64,000 bases of DNA from Irineochytrium annulatum (taxonomy: Eukaryota; Chytridiomycota; Chytridiomycetes; Chytridiales; Chytridiaceae). A program made the translations under genes and the position numbers. Location of the stretch: the NCBI GenBank assembly GCA_027600665.1, contig JADGJL010000014.1:56319-120318 (forward strand). The letters run 5' to 3'. The notes beneath the pieces are model-generated. The model was given only the letters and a program-made list of their open reading frames with translations. It searched no databases and had not been told where the DNA came from. Shown piece by piece: positions 57,566 through 64,000 of the stretch (positions are counted from its first letter, which is position 1; each line of letters begins with the position of its first letter).

Positions 57566-57580
57566 TGCATTTACCTCAGC

Positions 57581-57671
57581 TGACAATGTTCATTAAACGT
57601 TCGACACCGTTTTTTATTCTTCATGCTGACATTGTTGATTAGACGTTCAACACCGTTTTTATTCTACATGG
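57581..57671. repeat. Imperfect tandem repeat, 46-bp period
   Basis: Two copies start TGACAATGTTCATTAAACG and TGACATTGTTGATTAGACG, each followed by TTCRACACCGTTTTT and ATTCT. It lies in the 3' flank of the thioesterase gene, so it may duplicate part of its 3' UTR or polyadenylation region. Confidence 0.8.
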
Positions 57672-57889
57672 CCTCATCTCAGGTCCCCTCATTTTCTAAG
57701 TATTGAATACACTGCACCACATATGCCTCCTTTTCAGTTATTATGTGAAATTTGACGGACCAACTCCGACCTCAGAAGATCTCCTGGATTGTCCAAGCCG
57801 GCCGCCTCTCCATCCCGACCTTGAACGCCGTCCGGATCTCGTCTCGGCCACCTCCAGCTCGCAGATAGAGCATCCAACACGTCGACGAC

Positions 57890-59133
57890 ATGGCGCCCAA
57901 CGTCCGGCCGCCCGCTAGCGTCGTTATCTTCGAATCGACCGCCGCGGACGAGCGGCCTACATCCCCCTCGACGCTCGCCAACGAATACGGCAAGGAGCGA
58001 GCCCGCGCCAGCATCGACGCCGCCCTGGTCGAGGCCGGCTTCACTACCCGCAAGTTCGTCCCCGTCACCATTCGCAACTACTCCGCCGCCGTCGACGCCT
58101 GCGCGTCCCGTATCAAGTCCGGCGAGGACGTCGTCGTCCTGAACCTCTGCGACGGCACGGAGGACGATGGGTACCCCGGCGCGTCGGTCGTGCGGGAGCT
58201 CGAGCGGCTGCGGCTGCCGTTCACGGGCGGGTCCGAGCGCTTCTTCGTCGGGACGACGTCCAAGCCGGAGTTGAAGCGGATGCTGATTGCGGACGGCGTG
58301 GCAACGTCTCCTTTCGTGGAGATCGTGCCGGGGAGGGAGGTCGATGGCGTCAAGGAGGCGGAGCGGCTGATTGGGTACCCAATGTTTGTGAAGCCGTCGG
58401 TCTCGTATGCTTCGTTGTCGATCTCGGACACGTCGATCGTGAGGACCGAGGCTGAGGCTGTGGCGCAAGTGGCACGCGTGCGGGAGCTGACGGACGGTGG
58501 GATTTTTATAGAGCGATATCTAAGGGGAAGGGAGTTCACCGTGCTGGTCGTCGGGGATGAGGCGAACGGGATCAAGGTGTACCCAGTCGTTGAGAGGGTG
58601 TTCAACAAGGCTTTGAAGCGGGACGAAAGGATCTTGGCGTTCGACCGGTATTGGAAAGGCTATGATTTAGAGGGCGGAAACGGTGATGGCAGCGACGCGA
58701 TGTATTGGTACGAGATTGCACCAGAGGAGTATCAGGCGCCACTGCAAGGTACGCTAGGTCTTGCACAAAAGGGTCTAACTTTGAAAGATTTATCACGCAG
58801 CGCGTATTTGGCGTGCAAAGGTGCAGGATATGGACGCGTCGACATTGTAAGTTTAACGGCCATGATTAGAATAGTGAAGTGAATGGTCTAACTCTCATTG
58901 TATCGTACTTTCCCTTTTTGCAGAGAACACCTGAGCTAGAGACATATGTCGGCGCGGAAGTGCTGGAAGTGAATGCAAACTGTGGGCTTTCTTTTGGGAA
59001 AGGATCCAGCTCGCTAGGAGAAATCCTTGAGCTCACGGGCACCAGGCCAGGAGACTTCTTAAAGAGCTTAATTTCTCATGCTAAATGCCGGTACACAATG
59101 GGAAGGGCGGAATGGAGCGTAAAAAAAATTTAA
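57890..59133 (+). CDS. D-alanine-D-alanine ligase-like ATP-grasp enzyme
   Basis: Two exons (57890-58846, 58924-59133) close to 388 residues. ATP-grasp elements in Ddl order: VVLNLCDGTEDDGYPG and LPFTGGSERFFVGTTSKPELKRML, then YPMFVKPSVSYASLSIS (nucleotide-binding Lys), FIERYLRGREFTVLVVGD, KGAGYGRVDI and the metal-binding block LEVNANCGLSFGKGSS. Bacterial Ddl makes the peptidoglycan dipeptide; fungi have no peptidoglycan, so the substrate is another amino acid or dipeptide. The usual N-x-x-PG-x-T of Ddl is changed to NANCGLSF, consistent with a different acceptor. The gene has a normal spliceosomal intron, so any transfer is not recent. Confidence 0.8.
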
Positions 59134-59338
59134 CAGTTGAACCAATTTTCAGTAAACATAACCTTTTTGCAGTACTATATATTTTTTACTCTCGCGTCAA
59201 GCAGTCTAGTTATTGTTGTTTCAGGAACGGCCTATTGCAAACGCCGACTCCTGAAATAGCGAGTGCTGCCACCCGCGGGAACTCTGTCAACCCGCCCTCC
59301 TCACCCATCCTCGTTCGTCTCTTATCTGCCACCCAACG

Positions 59339-60552
59339 ATGGCTACGGTGCTGATCACCCTCGGCGCGGTGGCCGCATACAAGATGCTCTCGAACCGGCG
59401 AAACTCGAAGTCGAACCCCAGTGCGCTCATCGACACCTCCTTTCCCAAAGAACTGCAGTCCCAGATCTTGCAGGATTATGAGGAGGTCATCCTCGCATAC
59501 ACCACGTCTAAGCTGGAACGACACCGGAAGCAGGCTGCCCTCGCCCCTGTGTCGCCCAACGCCGACAGCTCAAGCGATCACCTTCCCCCGATCTCCGAGC
59601 CCGCATGCACGCCGCCCACCGCGCCTCCGGGTGAGCTCGCAAGGCAGGAGTCCGCGGTGTCCTCCAGCGGTTCGATCGACGACGAGGACACGCTCCTGCC
59701 CGAAGGAGCACTAAAGTCCCCTATCGTGGCGCCTAAGAAGGCGGGGCGGTTCTCGTCGTTCTTTACGGGGAAGCCAGGGCTGCGATCGAGGAAGTCGTCC
59801 GCCACCCAGCCTGTTGCGGGGCCGTTCGACCAGGCCGCTGCGCGCGCGGAGGCGTGTGAGGCGTTGCTGCTGATGTGGGCCGTCGTGGAAGTCCTCCGGA
59901 GGCGCGCCGTGCAGGCCGACGTGTTACCGGCTTTGCCGTCGGAGGAGGCAGTGGACGAGGGGGGGTCTGCCATCCCGGTTGCAGTCGCCGACGGACGTGG
60001 GGACGAGATAGCGTCAGGAGGCTCGACCAAGTCCGAAGGCAGCGCTGGCGCTGCGGATGAGGACGGCACCGGGTCCAGGAGATCGTCGTCCGCGTCCACA
60101 TCTGACGACACGGCCGTGCCCGCGAACTTATCGGATGTGGATATCCTGAACGCGCTGCCGACAAACACCCTCGTTTCGCTTCTCCAGATGGTACAGGCGT
60201 GCGAGGCGATCCTGCTGGATAGGCTCGACGCGGTGGGCCCGCTGGGGGAGCGGTCCGTGCGGTCGGAGGCGGAGTACTCGCCTTACATTATGCACAAAAT
60301 CTCGCTCGGATGGTATGCTTATACATCTTTTGCACCTCCTGTGTGCTGCGAGCTAAATTTTGATTCCCCCTCCATTACAGGGGCATGGTTGGGCATTTGT
60401 TGGAAGCGCAATCCACGGAGGAGCTGAGGATTTTCTTGATAGAGAACGCGGAATTTATGTCTGGGGAGAAGGAGGGGTTTCTCGTTAACGATTTGGTGTC
60501 ACTTCTTAAGAGCCGCGACGTCCCCGACGCTCAGCTGCTAAAGGTTGTGTAG
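59339..60552 (+). CDS. Unknown protein with N-terminal membrane anchor
   Basis: Two exons (59339-60312, 60381-60552) close to 381 residues. A short N-terminal helix (TVLITLGAVAAYKML) is followed by a helical segment QSQILQDYEEVILAY. A long Ser/Pro/Asp-rich disordered part follows, then a helix-rich block (ACEALLLMWAVVEVLRRRAV; ILNALPTNTLVSLLQMVQAC) and a C-terminal block GHLLEAQSTEELRIFL with KEGFLVNDLVSLLKSRDVPD. Looks like a tail-out adaptor anchored in a membrane by its N-terminus. No family recognised. Intron sites canonical. Confidence 0.55.
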
Positions 60553-60782
60553 CCAATTTATCCACGCAGTCACATTTCTCGTTTTAGACTCCTTCGCCTT
60601 GTAGGAATGTATCTATCTCTCTTTTTACGCATTCAATATTTCACAGAACAAAACCCAGTGGTCAACAAATACAATGTCCGCCGGCGCTGAGATTGACCGC
60701 TTGAATGACAGGTCCCGCTAACTTTGACATTGGGACAAGTGTGAAAGGCCTGACAATGCACCCAACAAGCTGGTGTACACAG

Positions 60783-63700
60783 ATGTCGGCAGCCTCCAGG
60801 ATGCGCCTCCTCATTGTAGCCGCCGTTGTGCTAACCATCCTCGGTGCATCCGTCTCGGCCGATGCGGATGCGATCCAGCCTGCGGTCGCCGGTGCGTGGA
60901 GACCGTTGTTATGCTCATCAACCCAATTACTCATTGAATCCTTCCGCGTCCTCTCCAATAGGCCAACGGCTGTTTAGGAGAGTTGTGGCAGCTACAGGTC
61001 CCGCGCCGGCCGCGGCTGCATCTGGTGGTCTCGGGGTCCCGTCAACGCTCACCAATACCACCGCAGTTGAAAGCCCGACCGCCGGCTCCGCCATGGCGGT
61101 TGTGTGTGCGGGACTTGCGAAGGCAATCAGGGCGGTTCTCCATCCTGGCGGCAGCCTTGGTGTTCCCGATGGGCTGTTGCTGAAGACGACAGACCTTGAG
61201 ATCGACTTCAGCGTTGTGATTCACTCGTACTTGGTGAGTGCTTCGGGTCAAAACCGCGGGGGCATCGACGCTAATTTGGTTTTTAAAGTACGCGGGAATT
61301 CTGTTCGCCATTCTGCTCCTTCTGACCATTGCGTCAGTTCCTACGTACTTCATTTGCTGCTGTTGCTCTCTTTCAAAGAAAAGGAGGAACAGAATGAAAA
61401 GGAGCGGCTATAAGTGGATATGCTCCCTTATTGTGCTGATTATTGTTGTGCCCCTTGCCATGTATGTATATGAGCTCCCGTGTTGGCGAATTTTTTTTTA
61501 ACGTTGTACAGTCTGTCGTTCTTGACTGGTATTCAGGGAAACGTTTTGATTAAGACGGCTTTGGATGCTTTTGAGACTTCGGTTCTCTCGGCAATCAACG
61601 ACACTCAGGGAATCGTGAACGTGTTCCCGACCGTGATCAACAACTCGCTCTACAACATATCCTCTGGCCTTCTCACGGTCATCGACTACACTGTCACCGC
61701 CGTCGACCCTACCAGTCTCATCAACACTGTTGGTGGGAAGGCGTACGGTACCGGCAGCGCCTTCACCTTGAACAACGACATCACCACCATGATCACTTCT
61801 CTCAACCAGATGAGTGCGGACACAACCGCCCTGGACACGTCTGTTACCTCGTTGACAAGCGTGATCAACCAAATCTCCACCGCCATCGCAACCCTCCAGA
61901 CGCAGGTTACCCAGCTCGACCAGACCCAAACGGTCTCGGGCGCGACCTTCTCCCTAACGTCGCTCCTCCCCGTCCCGGACTCTTCTATTGTCGCGGCTAT
62001 TCAACCTATCCTGGCTGACCTCGCTCAGTTTCCGATCTCGTCCGACTACCAAAGTGTCAACAACAGTGCATCGTCCTGGCTCCAGGACGCTCAGCGAATT
62101 CTCCCGCAGCTCATCGACGTCGGTGGCAACGTGACGAGCAGTCTCGCGTCGAAGGCCGCGCTCGTCAAGGGGAAGATGAGCCCGCCGCTGAACAATTTCA
62201 CCGCGCAGATGAACCAGCAGGCAGCCGACGCGACCGGCACGTTCAACACAACCCTTGGCAGCGCGCGTGACACCATCGTGAACATGTTTTCAAATGGTGT
62301 CGGGACGTACATGGTTTACGTCTATCAGGGCTTCGCTGCGGTGTTCGTCCTTATAATGGTCGTCGTTTTCATTGTCTTCTTGTTTGCGTTGCTCAAATGT
62401 CCGGGCTTGCTGAAAGGGTACTGTTAAATTACGACGTTCCATTTGCTGACAAACGCTTAGTTTCTTGATCGTCTTGTTCATCACGTGTTTCCTGATCTGC
62501 CTCTTTGCGTCAATCTTCTTCCTTGTATCGCTTATTCTCGGTGATGGTAAGCGCGGCGTCAATGGAAGTCAGAATACTAAGTCTTTGACCTACAAAGCCT
62601 GCCAAACTCTCGAGGATGCAGCAACCACCCTTCCCAAAGATTCTCCGTTCGCAAACACCTCCTTTAGCTCATACTCCGACATGTTCCACTATCGTCAGGT
62701 GGATTGCCTCGACAAGGAGACGGGCTTGATCAACCTCGGCCATGACATGAACGTCATTCCCGGCAATCTCTCGAACATCACGGTCGCCATCGAACCGACC
62801 GTCGCCGCCTTTAATCTGAGTCAAATCGCCTTCCTTCTAACTTTGTAAGTGGGCTTGAAGTACTCCGACGCGACGTGGGCACGTCTAACCGCGTTATTTT
62901 CAGTGAGTACTTCGTCCCGAGCGCCGGTGCCATCAGCAGTGACACCCTCTCCGCCCCGCTTACTACATTCGGCCAGTCGAACTCCTTCACTGACTGGGCC
63001 AGTCTTGGTGGCCTCGACCTCACTTCCCTAAACACGGCGCTAACGTCCCTTCTGGCGTCCGTCACCACGATGCTCAACGACATTAACGCAAACTCTGCGT
63101 CCACCGCCCAGCCCACGGAATTCACCGTCACGTCCGGGAAGCTGCAGTACAACATGCTCCCAACTTCGTCCTTCTACACCACCCTCAACATGATTTCGAC
63201 CAGCATCCCGACCCTCCAAAACATGCTCATAACATACATCCCTGCGCAGGCGGCATCGGTCTCCATGGCATCTACGCTTCAAAAGACCGTGTCTTCCTCT
63301 GCGGTATGTAACTCATTGTCGATCCTTAAAATGGTGTGATTTAACCCTCCCTTATCAGGTCCTCTCCCCTAACGTCAAGTCCGAGTACAATACACTCTTC
63401 AATCAGCTGGACAACTTTTCCACGAATGTTGCGACTCCGCAGCTAAAGCAGGCCAACAACAACATGACGTACGCTATGCTGGTCAAGGTCGAAAAGACCC
63501 GCCTCTACCTTGAGGGCAGCCTGCCCTGCAAAGCCCTCGCCACCGACACTATCGCCTTTGAGGACAGTATCTGCGTCTCTTTCATGTGAGTTTCCGGAGA
63601 GCCGGCAAGGCCATTTGGTGCGCAGTCTAAACGAGAAAAAATAGGAACGCGCTGGACGTGCTCTGGCTCTCCCTTGCCGTGGCTGGACTCTGCCTTTTCG

Positions 63701-63968
63701 CCTACCTCTCGTTCTACTCGTGCTTCGTCAACAGGCTTGCGAACAAGCGTAAGGACAGAATCGACCCGGAGACCAAGAACGTTAGTTCATTGCTCCATTT
63801 TATAAACATATTCTTTATGAGATTAACATTCACTATTAACAGCACAAGGTCGATGTCGAGAAGGTCGAGAACGTCGAGAACGTCGATGGCGAGAAGGTCG
63901 TCGACGGTGAGAAGAAGACCGTTACAGTGGAAAAGACCGTGATCATTGAGAAGACAGTGGAGGTGTGA
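60783..63968 (+). CDS. Prominin-like pentaspan membrane glycoprotein
   Basis: Nine exons (60783-60891, 60962-61233, 61289-61461, 61512-62417, 62461-62844, 62904-63303, 63359-63585, 63645-63780, 63843-63968) close to 910 residues. Topology is that of prominin (CD133): signal peptide RLLIVAAVVLTILGASVSA and a short lumenal region, then TM1 YAGILFAILLLLTIASVPTY leading into a Cys cluster FICCCCSLSKKRR. TM2 (WICSLIVLIIVVPLA) is followed by an about 280-residue extracellular helical loop rich in N-glycosylation sequons. Then TM3 (FAAVFVLIMVVVF) and TM4 (FLIVLFITCFLICLFA), a second large loop, TM5 (VLWLSLAVAGLCLFAYL) and a charged cytosolic tail. In animals prominins bind cholesterol and shape membrane protrusions and cilia. 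Assignment rests on topology, spacing and Cys cluster, not on alignment. Confidence 0.7.
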
Positions 63969-64000
63969 GATGACCCGGTTCAACTTAACCACCTTTGCCC

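Overview
The window looks like a gene-dense, intron-rich fungal chromosome segment. Coding GC is high. Introns are short (about 45-80 bp, GTRNGT...YAG), intergenic spacers are small, and both strands carry genes. The gene set mixes fungal families (WSC-domain secreted proteins, an Ett1/Nro1-type protein, an Ngl-type nuclease) with families usually seen in flagellated or animal-like lineages: a prominin-like pentaspan protein, a TBC1D32/BROMI-like protein and a 6-TM cation-channel-like locus. I infer an early-diverging (zoosporic or secondarily non-zoosporic) fungus; the species is not identifiable by reading alone.

Layout. 1-2983: truncated Ty1/Copia element A on the minus strand (pol running off the left edge, gag with a CCHC knuckle, one LTR), then a frameshifted orphan gene at 3.0-3.8 kb. 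4.2-8 kb: CIA30/NDUFAF1, a TBL2-like WD40 membrane protein and a small secreted Cys protein. 8.8-16.4 kb, all minus: a 1029-residue coiled-coil/SH3 protein, an F-box/LRR-like protein, a decayed voltage-gated-channel-like gene and ribosomal protein uS7/RPS5. 18-24.5 kb: UDP-galactose 4-epimerase, DNAJC3/p58IPK-type TPR-J protein and trimethyllysine dioxygenase. 26-31.6 kb: a 1716-residue secreted beta-propeller/ASH-like/6xWSC protein. 32-45.6 kb: mitochondrial carrier, NIT2-type amidase, Ett1, F-box/LRR gene, F-box/LRR pseudogene, Ngl-type nuclease, broken universal stress protein, mitochondrial PP2C, a small one-TM protein and an acidic nuclear protein. 46-50.6 kb: TBC1D32-like gene. 50.8-56.1 kb: a nearly complete but inactivated Copia element (B) with 97% identical LTRs, a TCTTT target duplication and an RRM in place of the usual Gag zinc knuckle, followed by a solo LTR of family A. 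56.7-64 kb: hotdog thioesterase, D-Ala-D-Ala ligase-like ATP-grasp enzyme, an unknown one-TM protein and the prominin-like gene.

Functional threads: mitochondrial metabolism (complex I assembly, carnitine synthesis, pyruvate dehydrogenase phosphatase-like, carrier, thioesterase), ER/secretory functions (DNAJC3, TBL2-like, WSC protein, small secreted protein) and membrane/cilium-type proteins (prominin, BROMI, channel). Splice models for nearly all multi-exon genes were assembled by eye and checked for reading-frame closure; every one summed to a whole number of codons. No tRNA, CRISPR array or bacterial-type operon was seen.
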